Of a stretch of 64,000 nucleotides of DNA, positions 7,700 through 17,574 are shown in pieces. The position numbers and the translations under genes were made by a program. The notes under the pieces are model-generated. The model worked only from the letters and a program-made list of their open reading frames with translations. It was not told the origin of the DNA and ran no database searches. This stretch comes from Mesorhizobium sp. DCY119 (lineage in GTDB: Bacteria > Pseudomonadota > Alphaproteobacteria > Rhizobiales > Rhizobiaceae): positions 3,348,501-3,412,500 of the forward strand of contig NZ_CP031834.1 of NCBI RefSeq assembly GCF_003590645.1. The letters run 5' to 3'. Numbering within the stretch: position 1 is the first letter of the stretch; each line of letters begins with the position of its first letter.

Positions 7700-8713
7700 T
7701 CAGCCCTCGTATCGCTGCACGGTCTGCTCGATCGCGCCGAAGATCGAACGGCCATCGGAATCCTTCATTTCGATGCGCACCGCATCGCCGAAGCGCATGA
7801 ACGGTGTTTTCGGTGCGCCGCCGTCGATCGTCTCGATCATGCGGATTTCGGCAATGCAGGAATAGCCGGCGCCGCCTTCGGAAACCGGCTTGCCGGGGCC
7901 GCCGTCGAGCTTGTTCGAGACGGTGCCCGAACCGATGACCGAGCCGGCCGCCAGCGGCCGGGTCTTTGCCGCATGGGCAACCAGTTGCGGAAAGTCGAAC
8001 GTCATGTCGACGCCGGCATTGGCGCGGCCGAACGGCTTTCCGTTGAGGTCAACCTGAAGCGGCAGGGTAACCTTGCCGCCGTCCCAGGCATCGCCGAGTT
8101 CGTCGGGCGTGACAGCCACCGGCGAGAAAGCAGACGAAGGTTTGGACTGGAAGAACCCGAACCCCTTGGCGAGTTCGTCCGGGATCAGCCCGCGCAGGGA
8201 GACATCATTGACCAGCATGACAAGGCGGATCGCGTCACGCGCCGTCTCGACGCTGGCACCCGCAGGCACGTCGCCAATGATGACGGCCACCTCGCCTTCC
8301 ATATCCGCGCCATAGGCTTCGTCTGCGAGCAGGATAGGATCGCGCGGCCCGATAAAGGAATCCGAGCCGCCCTGATACATCAGCGGATCGGTCAGGAAAC
8401 TCTCCGGCAGCGCGGCACCACGCGCCTTGCGCACCAGTTCAACGTGATTCACATAGGCCGAGCCATCCGCCCATTGGTAGGCGCGCGGCAGCGGCGAATG
8501 GGCGTCGTGCTCATGAAAGCGCTGCGAAGGAACCGCGCCCGTTTCAAGCGATTCCGCCAATGCCGCCAGATGCGGTGCGATGCGCTGCCAGTCGTCCAGC
8601 GCCGCCTGCAAGGTCGGGACGAGGAAGGATGCGTCGGTGTAGCGTGTCAGGTCGCGCGACACGACCACGAGTTTTCCGTCTCGCGAGCCGTTCTTCAGCG
8701 TAGCCAGTTTCAT
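7700..8713 (-). CDS. fahA: Fumarylacetoacetate hydrolase (fumarylacetoacetase)
   Basis: This 337-residue enzyme hydrolyses fumarylacetoacetate to fumarate and acetoacetate, the last step of tyrosine degradation. The FAH fold is recognisable from the metal-binding acidic cluster in YGADMEGEVAVIIGDV and the later VNDVSLRGLIPDEL and SNKLDGGPGKPVSEGG segments. The size fits the bacterial fumarylacetoacetase subgroup. The ATG follows GGGAGGA, 12 bases after the MBL-hydrolase stop. Position in the hmgA operon supports the specific substrate over a generic FAH-family hydrolase. Confidence 0.92.
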   Translation of the reverse strand: MKLATLKNGSRDGKLVVVSRDLTRYTDASFLVPTLQAALDDWQRIAPHLAALAESLETGAVPSQRFHEHDAHSPLPRAYQWADGSAYVNHVELVRKARGAALPESFLTDPLMYQGGSDSFIGPRDPILLADEAYGADMEGEVAVIIGDVPAGASVETARDAIRLVMLVNDVSLRGLIPDELAKGFGFFQSKPSSAFSPVAVTPDELGDAWDGGKVTLPLQVDLNGKPFGRANAGVDMTFDFPQLVAHAAKTRPLAAGSVIGSGTVSNKLDGGPGKPVSEGGAGYSCIAEIRMIETIDGGAPKTPFMRFGDAVRIEMKDSDGRSIFGAIEQTVQRYEG

Positions 8714-8725
8714 GCAGTCCTCCCT

Positions 8726-9595
8726 TTATGCGGCATGTTCGTCCGCGAATTCCACAACAAGGCCATCGCGGCCGATCGTCAAGCCGCCAGCCCATGTTTT
8801 CCTGACAGCGGCAACCCAATCGACTTCGCCGAACTCAGGATCGTCAGCCGGAATGAGATGATTGAGCACGAGCCGGCCGACATTTGCCGCCTTGGCGATC
8901 AGTCCGGCATCGGCGGCCAGCGTATGGCTCGCCATCAGATGTTCGCGCAGCCTTGCGCCATTACCCGTCCGTGCGACCAGCCGCTCGACGCCCTCCTCCA
9001 GCATCGCCTCGTGGACAAGGATGTCGGCACCCCTGGCGAAATCTGCGAGCGGCGGAAAGTAGGCAGTGTCGGCTGAGAACACGACGCTTTTGCCGCCATG
9101 CTCGAAGCGCAGCGCAAAGCACTCCGTCACCGGCGGATGATCGACGCGCAACGCGGTGACGCTCAGCCCATCGTCCGCAAGTACCGACCCTTCGCCGAAT
9201 TCCACCACCTTCACCAGATCGCGGATGTCGGGCCGGCCCTCGTCAACGATGCGAATGTCGATGTCGAAAGCCATGGATTGCAGGAAGCCGCGCCAGTAGT
9301 CGGCGGTGCCGACCGGGCCGAAGACTTTTACCGGCATCGCCAGTCCGGCCGTCCAGGCGGTGTGGATCAGCGGCCCGAGTTCCAGAATATGGTCGGAATG
9401 CAGGTGCGTGATGAAAATGAGATCTAGCTGTTTCAGGCTGATGCCGGCGTCGGTCAGGCCGCGCGTAACGCCGAGCGCGCAATCGACGACGATCGTTCGC
9501 CCGCCGAGTTCGAGCAGCGACGATGTCGGCCACGGCCCGCCCGGTCTGATCGCCGGGCCGCCCTTGGTGCCGAGCAGAACCAGTCTGTTACTCAA
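8726..9595 (-). CDS. MBL-fold metallo-hydrolase coupled to hmgA
   Basis: This ~289-residue protein has the metallo-beta-lactamase fold, with the metal motif THLHSDH (near residue 68), a later Asp in SADTAYF, HEAML and a C-terminal His in NHLIPADDP; it resembles the RNase Z/arylsulfatase-like branch. The likely start is the TTG at 9595, whose last two bases open the hmgA stop TGA (TTGA overlap); GGAGGG lies about 10 bases upstream. Frames beginning further upstream run deep into hmgA. Tight coupling between hmgA and fahA implies a role in homogentisate breakdown, for example hydrolysis of a lactone or thioester by-product, but the reaction is unknown. Confidence 0.87.
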   Translation of the reverse strand: MSNRLVLLGTKGGPAIRPGGPWPTSSLLELGGRTIVVDCALGVTRGLTDAGISLKQLDLIFITHLHSDHILELGPLIHTAWTAGLAMPVKVFGPVGTADYWRGFLQSMAFDIDIRIVDEGRPDIRDLVKVVEFGEGSVLADDGLSVTALRVDHPPVTECFALRFEHGGKSVVFSADTAYFPPLADFARGADILVHEAMLEEGVERLVARTGNGARLREHLMASHTLAADAGLIAKAANVGRLVLNHLIPADDPEFGEVDWVAAVRKTWAGGLTIGRDGLVVEFADEHAA

Positions 9596-10905
9596 GACCA
9601 GTCGCCCTCCGGCGTGCCGTTGAAGCGCTTCCTGAGATCCTTCCAGCAATCGATATAGTCCTGCTGCAAGGTCGGCAGTTCGGCGCCGTAGCGCGTCAGC
9701 ATCTGGGGAAAGCGCGTCTCGAACATGAAGGCCATCGTGTTTTCGAGCTTATGCGGCTTCAGTTCCACTTTCGAGGCCTTTTCGAAGCCAGGCGCGTCCG
9801 GCCCATGGGCCAGCATCATGTTGTGCAGGCTGATGCCGCCGGGCACGAACCCCTCTTCCTTGGCATCGTACTGGCCATGGATCAGGCCCATGAACTCGCT
9901 CATGATGTTGCGGTGATACCAGGGCGGGCGGAACGTGTCTTCCGCCACCAGCCAGCGCGGCGGGAAGATGACGAAATCGACATTGGCCGTTCCTTCCTCG
10001 CCCGAGGGCGCGGTCAGCACCGTGAAGATCGACGGATCGGGATGGTCGAACAGGATCGCGCCGACCGGCGAAAACGTCGCAAGATCATATTTGTAGGGCG
10101 CGTAGTTGCCATGCCATGCGACCACGTCGAGCGGCGAATGGTCGAGTTCGGTGACGTGGAAGGAACCGCACCATTTGACGACCAGCCGGCACGGCGTCTC
10201 CCTCTCCTCGAACCACGCGCAGGGCGTCTTGAAGTCGCGCGGATTGGCGAGGCAGTTGGCGCCGATCGGCCCGCGATCGGGCATGGTGAATTTCGCGCCA
10301 TAGTTCTCGCAGACATAGCCGCGCGCTTCCGCATCGACCAGTTCGACCTTGAACACCAGCCCGCGCGGCAGCACGGCGATCTCACCCGGTGTCAGCTCAA
10401 TCACGCCCATTTCGGTGACGAAATTCAACCGGCCGACTTGCGGCACGACCAGAAGCTCGCCATCGGCGTTGAAGAAATGATCGTCGACCATCGAGCGGTT
10501 GGCGACATAGACATGCGCCGCCATGCCCGACTGCCCCAGCGTGTCGCCGGCCGTGGTCATGGTGCGCATGCCGGCGATGAAGTCCGTCGGCTCCTTCGGC
10601 ATCGGCACCGGGTTCCAACGATACTGGCCAAGAGCAAGCTCATGATCGCCGACATTCGGCGCACTCTTCCAAAGCGGGTAGTCAGCCGCCTTGAACCGCC
10701 CCGTATGCTTCACGCTCGGCCGGATACGATAGAGCCAGGAGCGCTCATTGGTGCCGCGCGGCGCGGTGAAGGGCGAGCCGGAAAGCTGTTCGGCATAAAG
10801 CCCGTAGGCCGGACGCTGCGGCGAATTGCGGCCCTGCGGCAGCGCGCCGGGCAGGCTTTCGGTCTCAAAATCGTTGCCGAAACCCGGCATGTAGGAAAAG
10901 ACCAT
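9592..10905 (-). CDS. hmgA: Homogentisate 1,2-dioxygenase
   Basis: HmgA opens the ring of homogentisate with O2 to give 4-maleylacetoacetate. The 437-residue protein matches the family length and carries the iron-ligand region in order: [14 protein letters not shown] (His and Glu ligands) followed by [11 protein letters not shown] (His ligand). The N-terminal [11 protein letters not shown] segment is family-typical. The ATG at 10905 follows GGGAGGAAG; the longer open frame runs through the operator and is rejected. It is the first gene of the minus-strand operon hmgA-MBL-fahA-dinB and diverges from a MarR-type regulator. Confidence 0.97.
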   Translation of the reverse strand: MVFSYMPGFGNDFETESLPGALPQGRNSPQRPAYGLYAEQLSGSPFTAPRGTNERSWLYRIRPSVKHTGRFKAADYPLWKSAPNVGDHELALGQYRWNPVPMPKEPTDFIAGMRTMTTAGDTLGQSGMAAHVYVANRSMVDDHFFNADGELLVVPQVGRLNFVTEMGVIELTPGEIAVLPRGLVFKVELVDAEARGYVCENYGAKFTMPDRGPIGANCLANPRDFKTPCAWFEERETPCRLVVKWCGSFHVTELDHSPLDVVAWHGNYAPYKYDLATFSPVGAILFDHPDPSIFTVLTAPSGEEGTANVDFVIFPPRWLVAEDTFRPPWYHRNIMSEFMGLIHGQYDAKEEGFVPGGISLHNMMLAHGPDAPGFEKASKVELKPHKLENTMAFMFETRFPQMLTRYGAELPTLQQDYIDCWKDLRKRFNGTPEGDWS

Positions 10906-10920
10906 GGCTTCCTCCCATGA

Positions 10921-10968
10921 TTGACCTGAATTGGTTACAGATGTAACCATTGAAAATGTAACTATCAA
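10921..10968. promoter_or_regulatory. Divergent hmgA/marR promoters with shared palindromic operator
   Basis: A perfect inverted repeat TGGTTACA-GA-TGTAACCA (10932-10949) lies between the genes. On the minus strand, TTGATA (10968-10963), a 17-bp spacer and TACATC (10945-10940) place the hmgA -10 inside it. On the plus strand, TTGACC (10921-10926), 17 bp and TAACCA (10944-10949) place the regulator's -10 inside it as well. A dimeric MarR protein bound here would repress both genes. A weaker GTAAC/GTTGT pair follows at about 10958-10975. Confidence 0.65.
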
Positions 10969-11002
10969 TGGTTGTCGGTGCGTCCTTCAAGGTGTGCAGC
11001 AA

Positions 11003-11521
11003 ATGCCCAATGATAAGCTGGAACTAGAAAGTTTCCTCCCATATCGGCTCTATCATATCGCCGATCTGGTCAGCCGCGAATTTGCGAGGATCTACAAGGA
11101 CAGGCTCGGCCTTACCCGCCCCGAATGGCGCGTTCTTGCGGGCCTCGGCCAGCACGGAGAGATGACGGCAAAAGCGATCGGGGAACAGTCGGCCATGCAC
11201 AAGACCAAGGTGTCGCGCGCGGTGGCCGAGCTTGAACGCCGACGCTGGCTGACGCGTACCCCCGACGAAGCCGACCGCCGCGTCGAGCACCTGACGCTGA
11301 CGAAAGCGGGCCAGACCGTCTATGCCGAAATGGTGCCGCTGGCGAAGGCGTTTGAAAGAACGCTACTCGAAAGAATGCGCGAGACTGAACGGAACGCCCT
11401 AATGGTTGCTTTGACCGGACTGGAATCGGCATACCGCAAGAACCGGGCAGATTTCGATGCGTTCGACCGCGTCATGAGCCGCCAAGGCGGGCAGACCCCG
11501 AGTGCCGACGATTCTTTGTAG
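11003..11521 (+). CDS. MarR family transcriptional regulator (probable homogentisate-operon repressor)
   Basis: This 172-residue winged-helix protein has the MarR order: an N-terminal dimerisation helix (SFLPYRLYHIADLVS), a recognition region (TAKAIGEQSAMHKTKVSRAVAELE) and a wing (LTRTPDEADRRVEHLTLTKAG). The ATG at 11003 is preceded by AAGGTG; an upstream TTG frame covers the operator and is unlikely. It is divergent from hmgA and probably autoregulated through the shared palindrome. By analogy with HmgR-type systems the ligand may be homogentisate, which is inference. Confidence 0.9.
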   Translation: MPNDKLELESFLPYRLYHIADLVSREFARIYKDRLGLTRPEWRVLAGLGQHGEMTAKAIGEQSAMHKTKVSRAVAELERRRWLTRTPDEADRRVEHLTLTKAGQTVYAEMVPLAKAFERTLLERMRETERNALMVALTGLESAYRKNRADFDAFDRVMSRQGGQTPSADDSL

Positions 11522-11537
11522 GCGCGGCGACCACGCC

Positions 11538-12572
11538 TCACCAGTCCATCACCACCTTGCCTGAATTGCCGCTGCGCATCGCATCGAAACCTTGCTGGTA
11601 GTCATCGATGCCGATGCGGTGGGTGATCAGGCCGGAGACATCCAGCGGGCCCTGCACCAACGCGATCATCTTGTACCAGGTCTCGAACATTTCGCGGCCA
11701 TAGATGCCCTTCAGAGTCAGCATCTTGAAGATGACCTTGTTCCAGTCGATCTCGAAGCCGGTGGGCGCAATGCCGAGGATGGCGATCTTGCCGCCATTGT
11801 TCATGGTATCGATCATGTCGCGGAAGGCGACCGCCGAGCCCGACATTTCGAGGCCAATGTCAAAACCCTCGGTCATGCCCTCCTCGCGCATGACATCGCG
11901 CAGCTTTTCCTTCGAGGCGTCGACCACGTGATGCACGCCGAGCTTGCGCGCAAGCTCGAGGCGAACCGGGTTGATGTCGGTGATGACCACCTTGCGCGCG
12001 CCGACGCATTGCGCCACCAGCGCGCCCATGATGCCGATCGGCCCGGCGCCGGTGACCAGCACGTCCTCGCCAACCAGATCGAATGACAGCGCCGTATGCA
12101 CCGCATTGCCGAGCGGGTCGAAGATCGCAGCGATTTCGTCGGGCACGTCATCGGGGATCGGCACGACATTGTGCTGCGGGATTGCCAGATACTCGGCAAA
12201 TGAGCCCGGACGATTGACGCCGACGCCCAGCGTGTTGCGGCACAGATGCCCCCTGCCCGCCCGGCAGTTTCGGCAGTGGCCGCAAACGATGTGTCCCTCG
12301 CCCGAGACGCGCTGCCCGACATGATAGTCCTTCACCGCGGCACCGAAATCGACCACCTCGCCGACGAACTCATGGCCGGTCACCATGGGAACAGGCACGG
12401 TCTTCTGCGCCCACTGGTCCCAATTGTAGATATGGACGTCAGTGCCGCAGATCGCCGATTTTCGCACCTTGATCAGCACGTCGTTGGGGCCGATCTCCGG
12501 CACCGGAACCTCTTCCATCCAGATACCCGGTTCGGCCTTGGCCTTCACCAGCGCGCGCATCATGTTGGACAT
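11538..12572 (-). CDS. tdh: L-threonine 3-dehydrogenase
   Basis: Tdh oxidises L-threonine to 2-amino-3-ketobutyrate with NAD+. The 344-residue medium-chain dehydrogenase has the catalytic zinc Cys in [14 protein letters not shown] and His in VTGHEF, the structural-zinc cysteines in [15 protein letters not shown], and the NAD motif [12 protein letters not shown]. The ATG follows GAGGAAC. It is the second gene of a kbl-tdh operon, 53 bases after kbl; the product of Tdh is the substrate of Kbl, which fixes the substrate assignment. Confidence 0.96.
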   Translation of the reverse strand: MSNMMRALVKAKAEPGIWMEEVPVPEIGPNDVLIKVRKSAICGTDVHIYNWDQWAQKTVPVPMVTGHEFVGEVVDFGAAVKDYHVGQRVSGEGHIVCGHCRNCRAGRGHLCRNTLGVGVNRPGSFAEYLAIPQHNVVPIPDDVPDEIAAIFDPLGNAVHTALSFDLVGEDVLVTGAGPIGIMGALVAQCVGARKVVITDINPVRLELARKLGVHHVVDASKEKLRDVMREEGMTEGFDIGLEMSGSAVAFRDMIDTMNNGGKIAILGIAPTGFEIDWNKVIFKMLTLKGIYGREMFETWYKMIALVQGPLDVSGLITHRIGIDDYQQGFDAMRSGNSGKVVMDW

Positions 12573-12625
12573 GATCTTGTTCCTCGAATCTCTTGATCCA
12601 GAATCGTTTTTAGAAAGAGTCTTGC

Positions 12626-13813
12626 TCAGGCAATAACGCCCAATTCGCGACCGACCGCTCCAAACGCCTCAACCGCCCGGTCAATGTCTTCCGGCGAATG
12701 CGCCGCCGACATCTGCGTGCGGATGCGTGCCTGGCCCTTCGGCACCACGGGGAAGGAAAAGCCGATGACGTAGATGCCGTGGTCGAGCAGTCTTTGCGCC
12801 ATTTCCTGCGCCAGTGTGGCATCGCCCAGCATCACCGGGATGATCGGGTGGTCAGCACCGGCCAGCGTGAAGCCGAGCTTCGACATGCCGGCGCGGAAGC
12901 GCGCGGCGTTGGCGTAGAGCTTTTCGCGCAAAGCCCCGCCGCTGGCGACCAGCTCCAGCACCTTGATCGAGCCGCCGGCGATCGAGGGCGCCAGCGTGTT
13001 GGAAAACAGATAGGGCCGCGAGCGCTGGCGCAGCCAGTCCACCATCACTGCCTTGCCCGAGGTATAGCCGCCCGAAGCGCCACCAAGCGCCTTGCCGAGC
13101 GTGCCGGTAATGATGTCCACCCTGCCCTCGACGCCGCAATGCTCGGCCGAGCCGCGCCCATGCTGGCCGACGAAGCCGACGGCGTGGCTGTCGTCGACCA
13201 TCACCATCGCACCGTATTTCTCGGCAAGGTCGCAGACGCCCTTCAGATTGGCGATGATGCCGTCCATGGAAAAGACCCCGTCGGTGGCGATCAGCTTGAA
13301 GCGGCTGCCTTCGGCCTTCTTCAGCTCTTCCTCGAGGGCTGCCATGTCGTTGTTGGCATAGCGGAAGCGTTTTGCCTTGGAGAGCCGCACGCCGTCGATG
13401 ATCGAGGCGTGGTTGAGCGCGTCGGAAATGATGGCGTCTTCTTCGCCCAACAGCGTCTCGAACAAGCCGCCATTGGCATCGAAGCAGGAGGAATAGAGGA
13501 TCGTGTCCTCCATGCCGAGGAAGCCGGAAATCTTTGCCTCAAGCTCCTTGTGCTCCTCCTGCGTGCCGCAGATGAAGCGCACAGAGGCCATGCCATAGCC
13601 ATAGCGATCGAGTGCGGCCTTGGCGGCATCGCGCAGTTCCGTGCTGTCGGCCAGGCCGAGATAGTTGTTGGCGCAGAAATTCAAGAGCTTCTTGCCGCCG
13701 ACCGCGATCTCGGCCGATTGCGGCGAGGTGATCACGCGTTCGGATTTGTACAGCCCGGCCGATTTGAGCCCGGAAATCTCGGTTTCGAGATGGGAAAGGA
13801 ATGTCTTGCTCAT
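12626..13813 (-). CDS. kbl: Glycine C-acetyltransferase (2-amino-3-ketobutyrate CoA ligase)
   Basis: Kbl cleaves 2-amino-3-ketobutyrate with CoA to glycine and acetyl-CoA. This 395-residue fold-type I PLP enzyme of the alpha-oxoamine synthase family shows [10 protein letters not shown] (His and Asp near the cofactor) and the PLP lysine in [12 protein letters not shown]. The ATG at 13813 begins MSKTFLSHL, the usual family start, after AGAGGCG; the longer frame is rejected. With tdh downstream it forms the complete two-step threonine-to-glycine pathway. Confidence 0.96.
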   Translation of the reverse strand: MSKTFLSHLETEISGLKSAGLYKSERVITSPQSAEIAVGGKKLLNFCANNYLGLADSTELRDAAKAALDRYGYGMASVRFICGTQEEHKELEAKISGFLGMEDTILYSSCFDANGGLFETLLGEEDAIISDALNHASIIDGVRLSKAKRFRYANNDMAALEEELKKAEGSRFKLIATDGVFSMDGIIANLKGVCDLAEKYGAMVMVDDSHAVGFVGQHGRGSAEHCGVEGRVDIITGTLGKALGGASGGYTSGKAVMVDWLRQRSRPYLFSNTLAPSIAGGSIKVLELVASGGALREKLYANAARFRAGMSKLGFTLAGADHPIIPVMLGDATLAQEMAQRLLDHGIYVIGFSFPVVPKGQARIRTQMSAAHSPEDIDRAVEAFGAVGRELGVIA

Positions 13814-13980
13814 ACCGGGTCGCCTCTTTGTATGGACCGACTCTGCCGTCGGGCGTGTCTCCGTTCTATCGGAAATACGACCGCAGGCAGTCATTCGTCC
13901 AATAGAATCCTTCGCCCGGCTCTGGAAGCCGGTTTGGCGGCTGGCTAGGATCGCATATCAGTCCAGATCTGGAGTTCACC

Positions 13981-14961
13981 ATGGCCGCGCAGTTTCCCGT
14001 CTTCGATCTCGGACGTTTCGAAAAAGCGGACGCTGGGGAGCGCCAGCGGCTAGGTGCCGAGGTCGACGCGATCTGCCGCTCGACTGGTTTTCTGGCCATC
14101 GCCAACCATGGCGTACCGCAGCAGGTGATCGACGCCGTGTGGAGCAAGGCGCATGATTTCTTCGACCTGCCGCCTGATGAGAAACAGAAGGCCAAAGCAC
14201 CTTACAAGGGTTATCCTTACGGCTATCTCGGCCCTGAACTGGAAGCGCTGGCAAAGTCGCGCGATGTCGACGGCCCGCCCGACCTCAAAGAAAGCTTCAA
14301 TGGCGGGCCGCTGAGCGTGCCGGCCGGCATGACCGACGAACAGGCACTCGCCTTCTGCTATGCAGCGACGATCTGGCCCGATGCGCCGGACGGTTTCGTG
14401 CCGGCATGGAAGGCCTATTACGCGGCACTCGAAGATCTCGCCGCGCGCATCATGCGGCTGTTCGCAGTCAGCCTGAAACTGCCGGAAGACTACTTCGACG
14501 CTTTCATCGATGCGCCGATCAGTGCGCTGCGTGCGCTGAACTATCCCGAACAGACCACACCGCCAAAACCCGGCCAGCTTCGCGCCGGCGCACATACCGA
14601 CTATGGCAGCCTCACCATCCTGCTGCCGCAGGAAGGGTCCAAGGGCCTCGAACTCATCACGCCCGACGGCAACTGGACGCCGGTGCCCCCGGTTCCGGGC
14701 GCCTTCGTCATCAATATCGGCGACCTGATGGCGCTGTGGACGAACGACCGCTGGGTCTCGACCATGCACCGCGTGGTCAATCCCTCGCCCGAAGATGGCG
14801 GCATGGCGCGACGCCAGTCGCTGGCCTTCTTCCACCAGCCCAATTGGGATGCCGAGATCGTCTGCCTGGAGCAGTGCCTCGCGCCCGGCGAAGCGCCGAA
14901 ATACGCTCCAGTGCGTTCCGGGCCGTATCTGATGAGCAAATTCCAGGCGACGACGAAATAG
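13981..14961 (+). CDS. Isopenicillin N synthase-family Fe(II) dioxygenase
   Basis: This 326-residue protein has the N-terminal DIOX_N domain (FPVFDLGRF, then TGFLAIANHGVP) and a C-terminal 2OG-Fe(II) oxygenase jelly-roll with the iron triad HTDYG and MHRVVNP and the co-substrate Arg in RRQSLAFF. Such proteins hydroxylate or oxidise small metabolites; substrates in rhizobial homologues are mostly unknown. The ATG follows GGAG. An enolase-superfamily gene starts 118 bases downstream on the same strand. If that enzyme acts on hydroxyproline-type substrates, a hydroxylase role for this one is possible. Confidence 0.88.
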   Translation: MAAQFPVFDLGRFEKADAGERQRLGAEVDAICRSTGFLAIANHGVPQQVIDAVWSKAHDFFDLPPDEKQKAKAPYKGYPYGYLGPELEALAKSRDVDGPPDLKESFNGGPLSVPAGMTDEQALAFCYAATIWPDAPDGFVPAWKAYYAALEDLAARIMRLFAVSLKLPEDYFDAFIDAPISALRALNYPEQTTPPKPGQLRAGAHTDYGSLTILLPQEGSKGLELITPDGNWTPVPPVPGAFVINIGDLMALWTNDRWVSTMHRVVNPSPEDGGMARRQSLAFFHQPNWDAEIVCLEQCLAPGEAPKYAPVRSGPYLMSKFQATTK

Positions 14962-15079
14962 CTCGCGGAGAGTGGCCGTTATCACAAAAGCGACTTGGTT
15001 ATCCGGCGCATCCTTCGCTTCAAGCGGGTGCGGGCGCTAGACTGCGTGCAAAGTCCACCTCCAGCACGCAGGGAAACGC

Positions 15080-16198
15080 ATGCCACCGGCAACCGCCATC
15101 TCAAGCATCCGCCTCTACCGCCAATGGCAGCCCTTTCGCGACGGCACCTATCGCTGCTCGGGCGGGCGCAGCGCGGAAGGGTTCGATTCGACGATCATCG
15201 AGATCAGTTCGCGGGACGGTTTTGTCGGCTATGGCGAAATGGCCCCGCTCGGCAGTTTTTATGATCCCGCCTTCGCAGAAGGTGCTCTCGCTGCGATGCG
15301 CGAGCTTGCGCCCACTTTGCTCGATCACGACGCCGCAGGCATCGAAGCGCTGAACCGGCGCATGGACCTGCTGCTCAAGGGACACCCTTACGCGAAGTCG
15401 GCCATCGACATGGCGCTGTGGGATCTGGCCGGGCGGCGCAGCGGCCTATCACTCGCATCGATGACTGGCGGAGCAGAAGGTTCAAGTCTGCCTCTCTACC
15501 GCTCGCTGGCGCAGGAAGCGACGGACGCCATGGCGGCGCGGGCGCGAAAATACATTGCCGAGGGTTATCGCCGCCTTCAGGTAAAGGTCGGCCTCGATGT
15601 GGACGAGGATATTGCGCGGCTGGAAGCGGTTCGCGGCGCGGTGCCCGCCGGCACGGTGCTGTTTTGCGATGCCAACGGCAGTTGGGGCACGGCCGAGACG
15701 CGCCGCTTCCTGATGGCGACCCGCAATATCGACTACACACTGGAACAACCCTGCGCGAGCTACGACGAAAACCTCGCCATCCGCCGTGCTTGCGAGCGCC
15801 CGCTGGTGCTGGACGAAACGATAGACAGCGTCGACGTGCTGTTGCGGGCGATTGCGGACGGGCTGGTCGACGGCATCACGATAAAACTCGCCCGCGTCGG
15901 CGGGCTGACCAAGGCCAAGCTGCTGCGCGACATCGCCATCGCGAAAAATCTCAAGATCACGATCGAGGACACCGGCGGGGCGCAGATCGATACGGCCGCC
16001 TATTCAGGCCTGCTGCTTTCGACGCCGGAAGGGCTACGGCAGCACACGGTCGATTTCCACAATTGGGTAACGGTTGCCAATGCCCGCGCCGATTTCCGGA
16101 TCGCCGACGGCGCGATGACTTTGCCCGACGGTCCCGGCTTGGGGATCGAAGTGGATGTCGCGGCGCTTGGCGAACCGATCTTCGCCTGCAGCGCCTGA
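15080..16198 (+). CDS. Enolase-superfamily (MR/MLE) enzyme, hydroxyproline/proline-betaine type suspected
   Basis: This 372-residue protein has the MR/MLE N-terminal capping domain and TIM barrel. Metal ligands are Asp in CDANGSW, Glu in LEQPC and Asp in LDETI; candidate catalytic lysines are in LQVKVG (second strand) and IKLARVGG (sixth strand). Lysines on both faces suit racemisation or epimerisation as well as dehydration. The segments GHPYAKSAIDMALWDLAG and LQVKVG recall hydroxyproline-betaine 2-epimerase (HpbD); the family also includes cis-3-hydroxy-L-proline dehydratase. The ATG follows AGGGAAA. Substrate assignment is tentative. Confidence 0.85.
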   Translation: MPPATAISSIRLYRQWQPFRDGTYRCSGGRSAEGFDSTIIEISSRDGFVGYGEMAPLGSFYDPAFAEGALAAMRELAPTLLDHDAAGIEALNRRMDLLLKGHPYAKSAIDMALWDLAGRRSGLSLASMTGGAEGSSLPLYRSLAQEATDAMAARARKYIAEGYRRLQVKVGLDVDEDIARLEAVRGAVPAGTVLFCDANGSWGTAETRRFLMATRNIDYTLEQPCASYDENLAIRRACERPLVLDETIDSVDVLLRAIADGLVDGITIKLARVGGLTKAKLLRDIAIAKNLKITIEDTGGAQIDTAAYSGLLLSTPEGLRQHTVDFHNWVTVANARADFRIADGAMTLPDGPGLGIEVDVAALGEPIFACSA

Positions 16199-16210
16199 GA
16201 GCCAAAAAAT

Positions 16211-16235
16211 TCAGCCGGGCACTTGGCCCGGCTGA
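16211..16235. terminator. Bidirectional terminator between converging genes
   Basis: A perfect 10-bp stem (TCAGCCGGGC at 16211-16220, GCCCGGCTGA at 16226-16235) with loop ACTTG sits between the stops at 16198 and 16261. The AAAAAAT run at 16204-16210 gives a U-run to transcripts coming from gcdH on the minus strand. Confidence 0.8.
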
Positions 16236-16260
16236 TTGATATCAAACGTCTCCGCTTTTC

Positions 16261-17466
16261 TCAGAAGAACGCCTGAAGTCCCGTCTGCGCCCGCCCGAGG
16301 ATCAGCGCGTGGACGTCATGCGTGCCCTCATAGGTGTTGACCGTCTCCAGGTTCTGCGCGTGGCGCATGACATGATAGCCGATCTGGATGCCGTTGCCGC
16401 CGTGCATGTCGCGGGCCTGCCGAGCAATGTCCAGCGCCTTGCCGCAATTGTTGCGCTTGACGATCGAGATCATCTCCGGTGCAAACTTATGCTCGTCCAT
16501 CAAGCGGCCGACGCGCAACGAGCCCTGAAGGCCGAGCGCGATTTCGGTCTGCATGTCGGCCAGCTTCTTCTGGAAAAGCTGCGTCTGCGCCAGCGGCTTG
16601 CCGAACTGCTTGCGGTCAAGGCCATACTGGCGCGCGCGGTGCCAGCAATCCTCGGCGGCACCCATCGCGCCCCAGGAAATGCCGTAGCGGGCGCGGTTGA
16701 GGCAGCCGAACGGACCTTTCAGGCCCGACACATTCGGCAAAAGCGCATCTTCGCCGACTTCGACATTTTCCATGACGATTTCGCCGGTGATCGAGGCGCG
16801 CAGCGACAGCTTGCCGTCGATCTTGGGCGCTGAAAGGCCCTTCATGCCCTTCTCAAGCACAAAGCCGCGGATCTGGTTGTCATGGGCCGCCGACTTCGCC
16901 CAGACGACGAACACGTCGGCGATGGGGGCGTTGGAAATCCACATCTTCGAGCCGGAAATCCTGTAGCCGTTGGCCGTCTTCTCAGCGCGGGTCTTCATGC
17001 CGCCCGGATCGGAGCCGGCATCCGGCTCGGTCAGGCCGAAACAGCCGATCCACTCGCCCGAAGCGAGTTTGGGCAGAAACTTCTTGCGCTGCTCCTCCGA
17101 GCCGTAGGCATGGATCGGAAACATGACCAGGGACGATTGCACGCTCATCATCGAGCGATAGCCGGAATCGACGCGCTCGACCTCGCGGGCAACCAGCCCG
17201 TAGGTGACATAGCCGGCGCCGAGGCCGCCATATTCTTCCGGGATGGTGATGCCGAGCAGGCCCGCATCACCCATTTCGCGGAAAATCGCCGGATCGGTTT
17301 TTTCGTCGAGATAGGCTTCCTCGATGCGGGGCGCGAGTTTGTCGGCGGCAAAGGCTGCTGCCGCATCGCGGATCATGCGTTCGTCCTCCGAAAGCTGATC
17401 CTCCAGAAGGAACGGATCGTTCCAAACGAAGGAGGCCGCGCTCCCCACCTTTTTTTCGACGTTCAT
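16261..17466 (-). CDS. gcdH: Glutaryl-CoA dehydrogenase (acyl-CoA dehydrogenase family)
   Basis: GcdH oxidises and decarboxylates glutaryl-CoA to crotonyl-CoA in lysine and tryptophan degradation. The 401-residue flavoprotein has the acyl-CoA dehydrogenase order: an N-terminal helical domain from about residue 25, the FAD-binding segment [17 protein letters not shown], and a C-terminal helical domain ending in [17 protein letters not shown], which contains the catalytic Glu. The [12 protein letters not shown] segment is typical of the glutaryl-CoA subgroup. It stands alone on the minus strand. Its promoter and a candidate operator lie upstream. Confidence 0.94.
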   Translation of the reverse strand: MNVEKKVGSAASFVWNDPFLLEDQLSEDERMIRDAAAAFAADKLAPRIEEAYLDEKTDPAIFREMGDAGLLGITIPEEYGGLGAGYVTYGLVAREVERVDSGYRSMMSVQSSLVMFPIHAYGSEEQRKKFLPKLASGEWIGCFGLTEPDAGSDPGGMKTRAEKTANGYRISGSKMWISNAPIADVFVVWAKSAAHDNQIRGFVLEKGMKGLSAPKIDGKLSLRASITGEIVMENVEVGEDALLPNVSGLKGPFGCLNRARYGISWGAMGAAEDCWHRARQYGLDRKQFGKPLAQTQLFQKKLADMQTEIALGLQGSLRVGRLMDEHKFAPEMISIVKRNNCGKALDIARQARDMHGGNGIQIGYHVMRHAQNLETVNTYEGTHDVHALILGRAQTGLQAFF

Positions 17467-17496
17467 GGCGTTTCCCAGATTTATTTGAAGCTTGAA

Positions 17497-17524
17497 ATAT
17501 TACTCTACCGCAGATCGCTTGCAA
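17497..17524 (-). promoter_or_regulatory. Promoter of gcdH
   Basis: On the minus strand TTGCAA (17524-17519), a 16-bp spacer and TAATAT (17502-17497) form a good sigma70-type promoter about 30 bases before the gcdH ATG. Confidence 0.55.
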
Positions 17525-17557
17525 GGGCAAAAACTTTTGGTTCCCACACCTATCAAA

Positions 17558-17574
17558 TGCGATCGCCGATCGCA
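17558..17574. promoter_or_regulatory. Palindrome upstream of gcdH
   Basis: TGCGATCG-C-CGATCGCA is a perfect inverted repeat with 8-bp arms, located about 34 bases upstream of the gcdH -35 box in the 243-base divergent region shared with the GGDEF/EAL gene. The position suits an activator site; the binding protein is unknown. Confidence 0.45.
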
